Part shown: positions 21,379-32,341 of the stretch, in pieces
How positions within the stretch are numbered: the first letter of the stretch is position 1
Layout of the letters: each line of letters opens with the position of its first letter
Source of the DNA: Manduca sexta
Lineage: Eukaryota > Arthropoda > Insecta > Lepidoptera > Sphingidae
Direction: 5' to 3'
Assembly: GCF_014839805.1 (NCBI RefSeq)
Contig: NC_051138.1
Coordinates: forward strand, 9,236,983-9,300,982
Length of the DNA: 64,000 nt
Position numbers and translations under genes: made by a program
Notes under the pieces: model-generated
Database searches by the model: none
Told to the model about the DNA's origin: nothing
Seen by the model: the letters and a program-made list of their open reading frames with translations, nothing else

Positions 21379-23918
21379 CTGTAAGTTAAAGTAATTTTAT
21401 CTTGAATAGTTCGTTTATAATATTTAAAAAAAAATGGTAGGCTAATACTACAAATAAGATAAGTTTCTAACGGCATTTTTTTCAATTATCAGATAAAAGT
21501 TATCCATTAAATAAATTATTAAGTTTCTGTCCATCTAAAGGTGGAAGAAATCGCTTTTAGTGATAAGACCGCCCATTGTGTAACCATGTCTTGTATTTGT
21601 TTTCTTTTGTTTTTCTTTATGTTTTATTGGTTGCGCAATAAAGAATTATATTATTATTAAATTACTTAAAATAAAAGGGTCCCAAATAGACAATTTTAAA
21701 TGTATACAAACAAACTGTTCTATTTAATTCATTAGTGTTGTACTTTATCCTACGAGTAAAATTTATATGATGATTGAAAAATCATCGTCATCGTCATCAT
21801 CAATCATAATTTTATTATATGTCATCGCCACCGTTATTCTATCATGTGTGCCTATCATATCACACATCAGTGAAATTGTGATGCGACTTTAAAGGTGAGT
21901 CTATCGATTCGAAAAATAGACGAGGATTTTTTGCCATTAAAAATATTTTTTGAAAAAAAATATTTTTTGGACGCCCGGATACCACGTGCATAGATGTTGT
22001 TAACTTGTGGACATTAAAGAACTGTCGATACTCTGTTAAGGGTGTGGCAGTCATCTGCAGGAGACCGATGTGCTGGATACCGAATTTGATTTGTACTCCT
22101 ATCTTCTAGATTACCTGAGTTGATAGTTCCAGAGGTAGTTGGATTTCGAACGAACGCCATTGCGGTGTAGGAGCAGCGTTGCATGGCGCCTCTTTCCTTC
22201 GATCGGCAACACCACATTGTCATAGTACTCTGAAACCAAGCATCTGCTCGCTTAAGAAACGTACATACAAATAGTTTTTTTTAACGGGCCCTGCATAGTT
22301 ACTCCACTGCACCACCTCGGCGGATGTTACGAACGTCCGCAGGTTTGAAACCCCAAGAGTACACACCTCTGACATTTTTAAAGTGATGTGTATATTCTAT
22401 GTGAATTTTCGTTTGTTTTATAGGTGAAGGAAAACATCGTGAGGAATCCTGATAACTTAGAAGTTCTTAGTAGAAATTTTGAGGATGTATGAAGTCTGCC
22501 AATACGCACTAGGTCAGCGTGGTGGACTAAGGTCTAATCCTTCTCAGAAGTAGAGGAAGCCCGTGCCCAGCATTGGGCTAATATTTTATTGTTATATTAA
22601 CGTATAATAGCTCCATTTTATGTCGTTAATTTGTTCCCTTGAGAAATAATTACATTTTAATTGTTTTTTTAATTGGATGGGTATTTAAATAGCTACTGTG
22701 ATCCAAAGCCTGAATAAGCGCGAAAAGCGGCAAGCAGCAGCTAGTAGAATCATATACCTTAAAAGCATCTCTAAACTTGTTGGACATGATGTGGTAGAAT
22801 ATCGGATTGATGCACGTCGACATGTAGTAGAACACTCCAGAAGTATATGTGAGGAGAGAATACACCGACAGCAGTATTGGTGACTTTGCTAAGTGATCCT
22901 CAGTTGTTCCGTAGATAGCTACCAGTCTTTGAGCGTGGAAAGGCGCCCAACATATAAAAAATGCAATCACCACTGCCACTGTTGACAAGAAAAAAATTGG
23001 TTGAAGATTATTCTAATATGTTGAAATCTCAACAGAATAGTAAAAAAACTGAACGGTACAAAAATTGTGTCAAGCGGTCAACACATTTGTTGGTTTGGTC
23101 TAGTTTCTAGTATACCTTTTGTCAAAAAAGAAATTACCAAGCATTCTGATGACTCGTCTTGTTGACTGACCGTGTTTCCGTCGAATATTGTGAGTATATT
23201 TGCTCGATTGAAAGTCTTTCTGATTTTGTTCTTTGGTAATACTCGTTTCTCTCAGTTTTAATCCAATCAATAAATACAGCACGGTTATTATTACCATCGG
23301 GGTAAAGAAAAACACAAATGTTGATATTTCGAATGAATTTTCAATAATAACCCTTGTTTGTAAACACATGGTAACACCTTTATGATTTCGTATGCCGAAT
23401 TGTAGCGCCTGGGGTAGAGCTGACCCCAATGCCACCATCCACAATAAAATCACATGTTTCGTTGCTCTAGACAGTTTAGACATTTGATGTGATACAAATG
23501 GGTGGCATATTGCGAGGTATCTCTCTATTGTAAACAGAGTTATTGTGAGCACGCTGGCGTTAGTCGAAGTCTCTGCTGCCAAGCCTCTTATTACACAGAA
23601 AGTGTGGCCAAAAACATATGGCCATTTTGACCATATAGAGTATATTTCTTGCGGCATACCGCTAATTAAAAGTAGCAGGTCAGACATGGCCAAACTAAAC
23701 AGATAATAGTTGGTGGCCGTGTGCATACTTTTATTTCGTACTATAACTATACACGTAAAAATGTTTCCCATTACCCCGGTTATGAATATTAGGGTATAAA
23801 TAATAGTTATTGGCAACACTATATAAAGTGAATCCCTTTGAGGGCCAAATATGAGTGTCGGGTCCACTGGAATAGAAGTGTTGACTGACGAGTCCGTGTT
23901 ACCGGTAAATGAACTCAT
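21017..23918 (-). CDS. Pyrokinin/PBAN-type neuropeptide receptor, four coding exons
   Basis: Class A G-protein-coupled receptor of the plasma membrane, in the pyrokinin/PBAN/diapause-hormone (neuromedin-U-like) group whose ligands end in FXPRLamide; signalling is usually through Gq and calcium. Exons: 23918-23138, 22978-22758, 22229-22115, 21378-21017. Phases (1, 0, 1) match at every junction, giving 492 residues. Visible marks: GVMGN in TM1, LAMSDLL in TM2, ERYLAICHP at the end of TM3 (ERY for DRY), FFICWAPFHAQR in TM6, NPIFY in TM7. Cys pair: TFCVIRG and VTMCLQT. An N-glycosylation site (VNTS) lies at residue 13. The tail after TM7 is long (about 160 residues), Ser/Thr-rich, with a WCC pair that could be palmitoylated. 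PBAN receptor versus diapause-hormone receptor paralogue is not resolved. Confidence 0.92.
22115..22229 (-). CDS. Receptor exon 3 (proximal C-terminal tail)
   Basis: Acceptor tggtttcag at 22232-22230. Reads STMTMWCCRSKERGAMQRC... to GTINS plus one base, then donor gtaatc. If the donor is not used, the frame continues 33 more residues (NLEDRSTNQIRY... to VSTVL) and stops at 22014, giving an alternative shorter tail. Alternative C-termini by intron retention are known for moth PBAN receptors. Confidence 0.82.
22300..22590 (+). mobile_element. LINE 3' tail inside receptor intron 2
   Basis: Blocks gtgaaggaaaacatcgtgagg, gatgtatgaagtctgcc, cagcgtggtggactaagg, gcccgtgcccagcattgggc, then an AT-rich end. 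Same family as 53395-53660. It is antisense to the receptor and begins about 70 bp upstream of exon 3's acceptor. Confidence 0.7.
22758..22978 (-). CDS. Receptor exon 2 (TM6-TM7)
   Basis: Acceptor tcttgtcaacag; the exon starts with TG and completes a Val codon with exon 1, giving RMLVAVVIAFFICWAPF. It ends at KFRDAFK in phase 0, with donor gtatat. The intron before it is 159 bp, a common site in this receptor group. Confidence 0.92.
23138..23918 (-). CDS. Receptor exon 1 (N-terminus to third intracellular loop)
   Basis: Encodes residues 1-260 plus one base, TM1-TM5 and the loop to RRVIRML. ATG 23918 (MSSFTGNTDS) is the first ATG in frame; codons before it include no ATG and the frame closes further up. 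The donor is gtaatt at 23137-23132. An in-frame readthrough would add about a dozen residues before a stop. Confidence 0.92.
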
Positions 23919-24026
23919 ATTGAACAACAATAAAAATTATTTAGTTTTTGCCATATTAGTTCGCCATTTTGTAGACTGGGCCACGATGTTATTCATTGTA
24001 GCTTGTTCTACTTCTAGGTCCAGAAT
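23919..24026 (-). other. Receptor 5' UTR with upstream ORF
   Basis: A pyrimidine-rich acceptor, gtcttctttccag, ends at 24027, so the UTR exon probably starts at 24026. Within it an upstream ATG (23996) opens a 19-codon ORF ending TAA at 23937, 18 bases before the main ATG. It could dampen translation. The true first exon lies further upstream and is not identified. Confidence 0.5.
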
Positions 24027-24070
24027 CTGGAAAGAAGACATGTATATTAATTTAACATTTTATCTACTTA

Positions 24071-24330
24071 CCCCCTTATTCATAAACGTTTTTTATCTAA
24101 GGACGGAGTAAAGCTGTGATAACAAGCCTGTTTCTCAGTGCCCAACGGTACTGAGAAATAGACATAGGGCCGTTGTGATTGGTTATTATTGTTGTATTTC
24201 AATATTAGCCAATCCCAACGGCCCTACGTCTACGCACTGCGAAGACTGCCATGCCGTCAGCACTGAGAAACAGACTTGTTATCACAGCCTTACTCGATCG
24301 TTCGATAAAAAACGTCTATGAATAAGGTGG
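24071..24330. mobile_element. Harbinger-like MITE, long inverted repeats, TTA duplication
   Basis: 260 bp. Starts cccccttattcataaacg and ends cgtctatgaataaggtgg; the inverted arms extend about 70 bp, including cctgtttctcagtg/cactgagaaacagac. Flanked by TTA on both sides (24068-24070, 24331-24333), a 3-bp duplication as in PIF/Harbinger elements. Related copies: 57488-57721 and 56114-56350. It lies just upstream of the receptor's UTR exon. Confidence 0.8.
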
Positions 24331-24639
24331 TTAGATGTTATGTTATGTTTAGATGTTAGTTTAAGTATTTATAATGTAAATATTGTGCAGTTTACAGGGC
24401 CTGTTGGATACATCAAATTCATAACAATGGAATAGTGATTTTCAAAAACAAATTAAATTTAAATTAGATATATTTGTATTTTAAAATTTATCGCCTTTTA
24501 TTTTCTTAAGTTAATCATATGTACGTAAGTACATTTCACCTACCGTCCTATAATTCAAGGGATAACTTAAAAATTGAACACGCCCCGCTACGTCGCGTTG
24601 ATGGTGGATTTAGAAATAACACTTGAATTTCTCGCGATT

Positions 24640-24900
24640 GGAATTTGTGCTTGACATTGCGACAGGTTTACTTTTTACTATATCTTAGATCGGGATTCAA
24701 TCCCCGGGTCAGGTAATGTTATTGAAATTTTTTACTCACTAGTAGCCCGTAGTCTAGAATTTGTGTCGAATATGGCTATAAGCTCACCCTGTAACATATC
24801 ATAGGACGGAATGGACAGCGGAAGGATCAGCGGAACGTGGGTGCACCAGCTGCCCCTTGTCTTCTCCTTCGGAGATAAAAGGGGTGAGTGACTGTGTGTG
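24640..24900 (+). mobile_element. tRNA-derived SINE, degenerate copy
   Basis: Blocks in the same order as 14798-15063: ggattcaatccccgggtcaggtaatgtta, agcccgtagtctagaatttgtg, atggctataagctcacc, catataggacggaa-like, ttctccttcggagataaaagg. The A-box part is replaced by unrelated sequence (a second 'gaatttgtgcttgac' start is visible at 24640). Confidence 0.7.
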
Positions 24901-24941
24901 GATGTGTTTACAAAGAAATAATTCGAAACTGTCATTATGTA

Positions 24942-26237
24942 AGGTCAGTCGGGGCAAGTGCGCCGACGGGGTAAGTGCACCTACCCTAAATAAATCGAAA
25001 ACTATTGATGTTATACAATTACCGCAATCTTATATCGATGCTACTAACTGAAATACAGTTCCACTAAAAACATAAATGGCTATGTTCATTTTAATACGAT
25101 TTATTCGCCATTTTATTTTAAGTGTCATTTAGACCTGTAAACAGAGATGACCCCGTGAAAGATAACATCAAATATTTCAAGATATTTAACATATTTCTGT
25201 AAACCAGTAAGATGAATACATAGTTTAAACCTTTTATTTTAACTTCCTGTCTGAAGTTTATTTATATATACTAAAATAAAGGATTTTTAGCAATGCGAAA
25301 AAATGTACTTAAAAATTGTCGAGTAGGGCAAGTGCGCCACAGTTAATAGTCGTATGGCGCACTTGCCCCTGATCCATATATAACCAACCTTTTTGAGAAT
25401 AAGTTTTACTAATATGAATTATTATTATAAAAATGTTATACTTAACAGCAGAATTTTTTGTACTCAAGGTATTTTGTTTCGAGCCGACTTAAATAAAAGG
25501 GCGTATTAGTTAATTCGTTTTTACAAAAGAAAAACTAAAATACCTTGGTCTAGAGCAACTTTACGTGAATAGGTTCCAACTGTTCGATCAGGCACGTTAT
25601 CTGGATATAATGCAGCTAAAACATATCAAATGTCATAAGGCCAAATTCTAAGTAATTGAGTTATAACGCATACGAAATTGTTAATTTCTACATTTTTGTA
25701 TGTTATTTTAGTTTTTAGAAATAAAATGGATTTTATATTAGGGCTACCATTTTTTATTCCAACATATCCGATCACAAAACTCTAATATAGCAAAAATCTT
25801 ATATAGCAAAAAAATCTAAAATGTTTTGAAGCCCTGATTTACATATATATGGCGCACTTACCCCGAATTTCATTTGACAGCCATAGTTTGTTATAATATT
25901 GAGTGATTAAAAATTATCCAAGAGCATTGTGAGTAAAACTTATTTCTCTATGGACTAAAATGAGTGTTTTCTTTATAATGTTTCATATTGGCGTTTTTTT
26001 TTACACAGGCGCACTTACCCCATTTCCGGAGGCAAGTGCGCCTACTACCATTTTTTACTTTGAGCAAAATATTATTAATTTATGGTCCAATTTCCTTGAA
26101 TGGCTATAGGTTGTTATCACAAAATACCAAATATTCTTAAATTAATAAAATTATATTCTTAAGTCAGCACAAAAAGAAATTATTTTGCATTGAATCCAGC
26201 TATGAAAATTTTATGGCGCACTTCCCCCGACTCACCT
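24942..26237. mobile_element. Pogo-like non-autonomous DNA transposon
   Basis: Terminal inverted repeats of about 23 bp: left aggtcagtcggggcaagtg..., right (revcomp) aggtgagtcgggggaagtg..., two mismatches. Flanked by TA on both sides, as in Tc1/mariner/pogo elements. The motif ggcgcacttgcccc or its complement recurs at 24967, 25325, 25362, 25853, 26010, 26030 and at both ends, giving clustered subterminal and internal repeats. No transposase ORF in 1296 bp. Confidence 0.8.
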
Positions 26238-26767
26238 TATGTTTATTTTTTTTAGCATGACTAACTTCCCTGTCAAATGGATATGTTTCTTTCATAATTC
26301 TGGAGTACGAGACGAGCAAGTAGGTCGGCTGGATCTCTGTAAGGGACACAACCACCCATAAATAAAAAGGTATAGGTAGTATCAAGAATGTTTAAATCTA
26401 TAATATAAAAAAGAATCTAAGCGCAAATCTCGAGGGCAGCTGAACCGATTTCGCTAATTATTTTTTTATAATATTCCTTGAAGTACGAGGATGGAGTACT
26501 TTCGGGGAGAAAATTTTAAAAAGTTGCCTGAAAAAGTCTAAAAACCCGGTTTTCTATATTCCCATACAAAACATTCGTAATAATACGTATCAATTTGAAC
26601 TTTAATACCATACCATAAAGTTTAAGTGTTAGTGGAGGGGTTCCGGGTAGGCAAAACAATTGAGTGACGTTAGATGGAACGATGGAAAGAATTTTAATTG
26701 TTTTATAATTTTTATATTTTGACATAATGTTATTGTTCACGTCTTATCAACTTTCTTTTTATCTTAC

Positions 26768-26862
26768 TAGCTGACCCGGTGTCCGGAATAGCAGAATAAG
26801 AAAAAATTAAAGAATCGACTGTTAGGCGGCACGAAGTTCGCCGGGTTAGCTAGTTAGTTATT
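26768..26862. repeat. Short CTAG-flanked inverted-end element
   Basis: Begins aCTAGctgacccgg and ends ccgggttagCTAGt. Both ends look like 3' ends of the CTAG-type elements, facing outward. It may be two abutting fragments or a small palindromic derivative. Confidence 0.45.
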
Positions 26863-28230
26863 CATAATTTTATTTAGGAAATAGACATATATTGTGTATA
26901 ATAAGTGAATATGAACGTATAGTGCAATCTTAGGTTATTTACATGTCACTACTTACTACTATACCTAAATGCACGCGATGTATATACACTTATTATGAAA
27001 CATCAATCTATAATTATAAAACGTGATGGATTATGAGAGAGATAACACGGGATTGAAATACTATCAGTAGATTTATTGAGAACAGTAATTAATAGTAGTG
27101 GTAGAAGTATACTACAGTGGGAATTAGTAAAGATATAACTTTAGATTTTTTTGATGTATTCATAGACTTAATTCTCTAAATAAAACATCACTTCGTTTAT
27201 CAATATAATTAAAGTAACAATAGTAATGTGATCGGCATTCTTGATGAAATTAATACGTGTGTTATTATCCCCCAATATTGATATTAAATTTTGTCGTATG
27301 AAAATCGTTTTGTCCGTTTATGTTGTGTACATCGTTTATGGAAAACTGAGTATTATATTACATACTTATGCGGTACTGAATCTGGAACAAACAGGATAAT
27401 AAAGCCAGTTGTGGCTGCATTTGAATAATTATTTATTAAGGTATCTAAATTGCTTGCGTACAAATTAGGTTGTCTCCTTCAAGATGTTTTCTATGCAGAT
27501 TTATGAAATGGATTGTAGGCATAACATGTAATGAAACATGAAATGTATTCTCATAGATTACATTTTTGTTCCGTGCCATAAGAAGTATGTATTAATGGTA
27601 ATATTTGACATTCTAGAGGTTCGGATAAAATTTAAACATATCGGACAGGGGCATGTAGTCATTTGTAAAAAATTATTGCGGTCCGATATGAATATTATGT
27701 TAGGATTAAGAATATTTTCACTAAAAATAAGTTTTTCATTAACGCGCTGTAGTTTTGTCGTGTATTATTTACATTTAGAAATATTATAAACAGGATGTGA
27801 AGTTCCTGGGTGTTGATTAGTACCTATGTTAAAGTAATGTAGCAATCTATGCTTTAGTGCAAAAATATATCTGCTCTGTGTATTAGGTATTTTCACAGTT
27901 TTAAAAGGAAACAGTATAATTGGTATCTAGCTATGCGCATTTGACGTGGCCTAAAACATATCTGAAGACGTTTTTGGAATACAAGTTTGGATCTGGCTAT
28001 AGAAAAGTCTATTTTATATAATGAAAGTATTTTGGTAAGCTTTTTATGTAAGGCGGGTTGCGTCATGTAGTTTGAAGAGACTAAAACTCTTCAATCACAA
28101 TTTATGGTGCTCTTAAACTGTTGTTGTTTACGTGTTTGAGTAACAAAGAGGAGTATGCGACATGCCACGATATTTACGAAGTATAACTGATGTAATTACG
28201 TGCATTGTGAGGTTGCCTTAGAACAAGTTC
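26863..28230. other. No gene seen
   Basis: AT-rich sequence. The 83-codon plus-strand ORF at 27538-27789 is hydrophobic but lacks any family motif or splice context; not called. Confidence 0.45.
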
Positions 28231-28236
28231 CGCGGC

Positions 28237-28270
28237 ACATTTTCGCATAACGACAATTATGCGAAAATGT
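28237..28270. repeat. Perfect 14-bp-arm hairpin
   Basis: acattttcgcataa / ttatgcgaaaatgt around the loop cgacaa. No A/U context marks it as a known RNA element. Confidence 0.8.
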
Positions 28271-29339
28271 ACTAAACTGGTTGGTGCCTAGTCATTATCG
28301 AGATTGTCATCATAATACACTGTAATTTTATGCTTGTAATTCATATTAAATTAATATAATTGTAATTTTTCGTCTCAATAAAGTGTACGAATGCTTTATA
28401 ATACCGCATTCTTTGCGTCAACGCGATGATTTCGCAGAAGTGTGTTTTGTTTATCGGGTTTATGGAATCTAGAGTATAATCGGGAAATGTAATAAGTAAA
28501 TAGCGGTTGGATTGCTTATCGAATACCGTTAGGTACGCCACTTTCATTTTATGAACGAAAATGTATTGGCATTATTTATTATTGTTGGGTAAATACTATC
28601 AAATTATTCTCGGATTATCCAGAACATAACACAGGGTGGATTTTCGAGATGGGGCAGTAAGGGAAGCTATCTTAACTAATGTAGCTAATGGAAACTTTCT
28701 TAGAATACTGCAAATAATTTTTAAAGATATTAAGATCTGCATTCACGGATTTTGAAATATTTGTATAGTCAGCAATAAAATTGTCAATTTATATAAAAAA
28801 AAAAACAAATTAATGTCAATCAATCCTGTTATTTATAAGGATCCAAAGACTCTACGAGACCATTCGCAATTTGAGCACTTTAAGGTCAGAATTTGCAAAT
28901 GTCTTTCCAACTTGCCTTTCAACATAACAAAACTTTGCATTCGGGTGGGATTATTCTTGGTTTTGCGGTTTGGTGGGTGAAAAAAACGTCACACCGGGAA
29001 GGTACTTGTTACAGGTAGAAAAAATAATTTTATAACAAACACGATTACTATTATTTGATTAAAGTTTCTGAATAATTTTCTATTATTTTTTGTAGATAAG
29101 TCGATCTTGAATATAAAGTTTCTTTTTATATGTAAGAACGATTTATAGTCGCATTTCTTACAAAATAAGTGGCGAAAGTTTTCTGCAATTTGTAACCTTA
29201 CACATACTCAAACGTTTATACCCCAACTTCCAATACAGTCTTTGATTCTTACAAGCAATAGGATCGATCGATATTAAAAACAGTTTTTGCATATATTGTC
29301 CATATTCTTGTGCACTGTGCAGTGTACATATTTCAAACA

Positions 29340-29590
29340 CCCACGTACACTCACGTCTTTTATTCTAGTGGAGATAGGGAGTGGCTCATCTAGATCACCC
29401 ACTCTTCGCTAGGTACGTGTACTCCGTCCTACACTGTGATAGGAGCTGAGCTTATTGTCATATCGGACACAAGTTCTAGACTCCGTGATGATAATGAGCA
29501 AAATAAACAATATCACTGCCTGACCCGGGTATACCGGGGGAACCCGCAACCTCGGTCACGACAGCTTTACCGTAATACGCCACCGCCAAC
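29340..29590 (-). mobile_element. tRNA-derived SINE, minus strand
   Basis: Reverse complement reads ggtggcgtattacgg (A-box region), ccgaggttgcgggttccc (B-box region), acccgggtcaggcagtgatattg, cggagtctagaacttgtgtccgatatgac and gataagctcagc-like blocks. These match the plus-strand copy at 14798-15063. Confidence 0.75.
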
Positions 29591-29596
29591 CGTTAA

Positions 29597-29718
29597 ATTT
29601 ATTTAGATGGATTATTAGTCAATAATCTATCTAAATAAATGTAACGTTAAAGTCTAAATTTAAAATAATTTTAAATTTAGCTGCACAAGCAGTAGAAGTC
29701 TCTATTGCTTGTGCAGCT
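29597..29718. repeat. Three successive inverted repeats
   Basis: 29597-29616/29621-29640 (atttatttagatggattatt, 20-bp arms with one mismatch); 29655-29679 (taaatttaaaat palindrome); 29679-29691/29706-29718 (agctgcacaagca arms). They abut the SINE's 5' end. Confidence 0.75.
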
Positions 29719-30151
29719 TCAACACGATATTTTTAAACACATATAATGAGCAACTTTTGAAGGTTAATGCTACTAACGTTAATAATTGTAAAAGCCAATT
29801 TATTTTATTGATTTTGATGACACATTATAACTATCAGTAAAAATTCCATCCTCTTGGTTAAAGGTTGTCATCAGTTAACTTAAGGGATCGTGGTAATTAA
29901 AAATGCACCAATTTGAAAGCTGTGTTTTATTTAAAAGCCGCAGAAGTTGGAATCGTTCTTAGATAGCGAAGAAAGTTCAAAGAAAATCTCTTTAACCATA
30001 TAAAGAGCATCGACTTCTCTAGTTTCTAGTAATTAGATAATTGTTTAACTGCTAATACTACTTGTTATTGTCTGATTCGATTGCAACTTGTTAACCTGAA
30101 TTATGGTAGATTTTACTTAAAACTTTACCGAATAGTTCTTAACTTTATTAG

Positions 30152-30203
30152 TAGCGTAAGAATGAAAATTTTACACCTTCGTAAATTTTTCATTCTTACG
30201 CTA
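30152..30203. repeat. 20-bp-arm inverted repeat at the LINE truncation point
   Basis: tagcgtaagaatgaaaattt faces aaatttttcattcttacgcta across about 11 bases. The minus-strand RTE relic loses similarity immediately to its right. Confidence 0.75.
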
Positions 30204-30307
30204 GGACTAAAAGGACTTTCGTTTTTCTGGTAATTGAGCGATACCTCCACACTTTTCCTAGACGAATCATAGCGGCTGTAGCTACATTTATACGGCAGAT
30301 AATATCA

Positions 30308-30874
30308 TCAGCTTCTGTTTACAGTTATAAGTGAGCCAAAATAGTTGAAATCGTCGACACAGTCAACATCTCGGAGGTCACAATTACGTGTTAATGACTG
30401 ATCTCTAAACACGAACATCACCTTAGTTTTGGCTTTGTTGATATTTAGTCCCAAGTTATGACTTTCAGTTTCAATTCGTGTAAAGAGCTCAGCCGTCTCG
30501 GCTTCACAGGAAGCAATCAAAGTGGTGTCTGCATATCGTAGATTGCAGATCTTCTTACCTCCAACAGCAATGCCACCATTCCAGTTCTCAGCTGCCTTAC
30601 GAATTATGAATTCACCGTATATGTTAAATAGTTTAGGTGACAATATGCATCTCTGTCTCACACCGCGTTTCGGACGTAGCTGCTCGGAGAGACATTTGTC
30701 TATCCTAATTCTAGCAGTGCTTTTACTGTAGAGGTTTTCTATCAGATACGCTAGGTGAGGACTTACTCCCATATTTATTAAGACAGCAATCATATTTCTC
30801 CACCTGACACAATCGAAGTCTTTAGCGTAAACAATGAAGCAAACCGCACAGCCGGTTTGTTGACATCCCGACAT
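30308..30874 (-). pseudogene. RTE LINE reverse transcriptase fragment
   Basis: 188 codons. CFIVYAKDFDCVRW (usual FIDYxKAFD; the Asp is changed to Val), GVRQRCILSPKLFNIY (GVRQGC with Gly lost), and NLRYADTTLIA (catalytic YADD changed to YADT). Three catalytic or structural residues altered means an inactive enzyme. The frame then breaks past ITVNRS. Confidence 0.8.
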
Positions 30875-31540
30875 TTTTCAATTAGTTGTCGTTTATTAAA
30901 TATTTGTTCACGGGTACCACTACTTCTTACAAAGCCGGCCTGTTCCAGGGGTATTTGCCTATCAATATATCAAGCCAGTATATCGTGGATGATGTACAGT
31001 ATGATTTTGCTGGCATGACAAGTAAGTGAAAAGGTTCGACAGTTTTGGCAATTAAGCGTTCAATTATGAGAGTAATGCCTATACCGTCACGTCTTATACG
31101 CTCGTTTTTATACGCTTCATTGCCTTCTCTACTTTTACTATAAGAATCAGGGGTTCCAGATCATAATCGCCGCTACTTCTAACAAAGAGATGATTGGGAT
31201 CTTCTTTATATAATGGTTCAGTATAAAGTTTCCATCGGTTCAGCACACCATTTAAATTAGATATAATCGAACCACCGTTATCGAATCTTTTCTGTAAAAG
31301 CCTCGACTTCTTGGTTGTTCAGGTTGTTTAGACAGATGGTTCTTTTTTTAGAACTTTAAGGCGAATTTGAAATGTAGCTGCAAGTAGCTGGTGATCGCTA
31401 CTACAATCTGCGCCAGGATAGGCCTTGATGTTCTTGACACAAGATTTCTATGTCAATTGAATCGTTATATAGTTAATTTGGTTGCGAGTTCTTCTGTCGG
31501 GTGAAATCCGCGTGTATTGTCGTCTAGGGTGATGCTCGAA

Positions 31541-32341
31541 TCAAGTGTACATAATAGAAAATTGGTGTTCAAGACAAAACTGTACAAATGACTCTCCTCT
31601 GTTATTGCATTGTCCCAGACAATATTTTCCTATGACTGTAGCTTCAGTTTCGTTCCTGCCATTGCCTACTTTAGCATTGAGGTCATCCATTAATAGAATA
31701 ATTACTTTTTTTGAAATATTCCGCAACATGTCTTCTAAATCATGATAGAATTTTGCCACTTCATTGTCGGCCTCTTTTTTGGAAGTGGGGACATAAACTT
31801 GAATAATATTAAGCGAGAACGGTCTGGCTTCAATTTTGAGTTTTATTATACGGTCATTTCCTGTCTCATATGCAGCTACATGTTGGTTTAGCCAGCGAGG
31901 AATAATAATTGCGACTCTATTTCTGCTGTCAGTACTATTCCCTGAGTGGTATACGATATTGTTGTCAGTACAGAAATGACCTAACTGTCTAGAATGAGTT
32001 TCACTTATTCCCAAAATGTCGATATTGAGGCGTTTCATCTCTATTTCTACTGTTTCCAGTTTACCAGGTCTTATTAAACCTCTCACGTTCCATGTTCCTA
32101 CACGCAGCCTTGTTTTTGTTGACGGTAGATCTTTCTTATTAATACCAGTAGCATATTTTAACAGCACCAGCACCAGGTAGTCCACAGCACGGTGGCCGGT
32201 ATCCCATTTCACACCTATCACCCTGAAAGTGCCATGGCGCCGATTGTCACCCGGATTGCTAGACATACTAATATTATGATTTGTTAGTGCCGTTGCGGTT
32301 TTCTTGGGAACATAGTATGGTGGTTTCCCCTTGCCTTCCAT
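31541..32341 (-). pseudogene. RTE LINE endonuclease domain
   Basis: 266 codons, from MEGKGKPPYYVPKK at the start. RVGTWNVRGLIRPGKLETV is the first endonuclease motif with the catalytic Asn, GISETH holds the catalytic Glu (usually followed by W, here S), and MDDLNAKVG matches the GDFNA motif with G replaced by M. Ends at FSIMYT in a stop. Part of a broken element, so not expected to be expressed as a working enzyme. Confidence 0.75.

Larger units (their letters stand above)
30205..32341 (-). mobile_element. RTE-type LINE, truncated and inactive
   Basis: On the minus strand an endonuclease domain (32341-31541) is followed by RT sequence (about 30900-30205). The stretch 31540-30900 is RT-proximal sequence with stops (for example revcomp text reading EQAGFVRSSGTREQIF near 30950-30900). 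The 3' end is cut near the hairpin at 30152-30203. In arthropods such proteins are often annotated 'craniofacial development protein 2-like' or 'endonuclease-reverse transcriptase'. Confidence 0.75.

Noticed and set aside
28341..28547. 68-codon minus ORF as a conserved exon
   Set aside because: No usable acceptor or donor flanks it and the peptide matches nothing I know.
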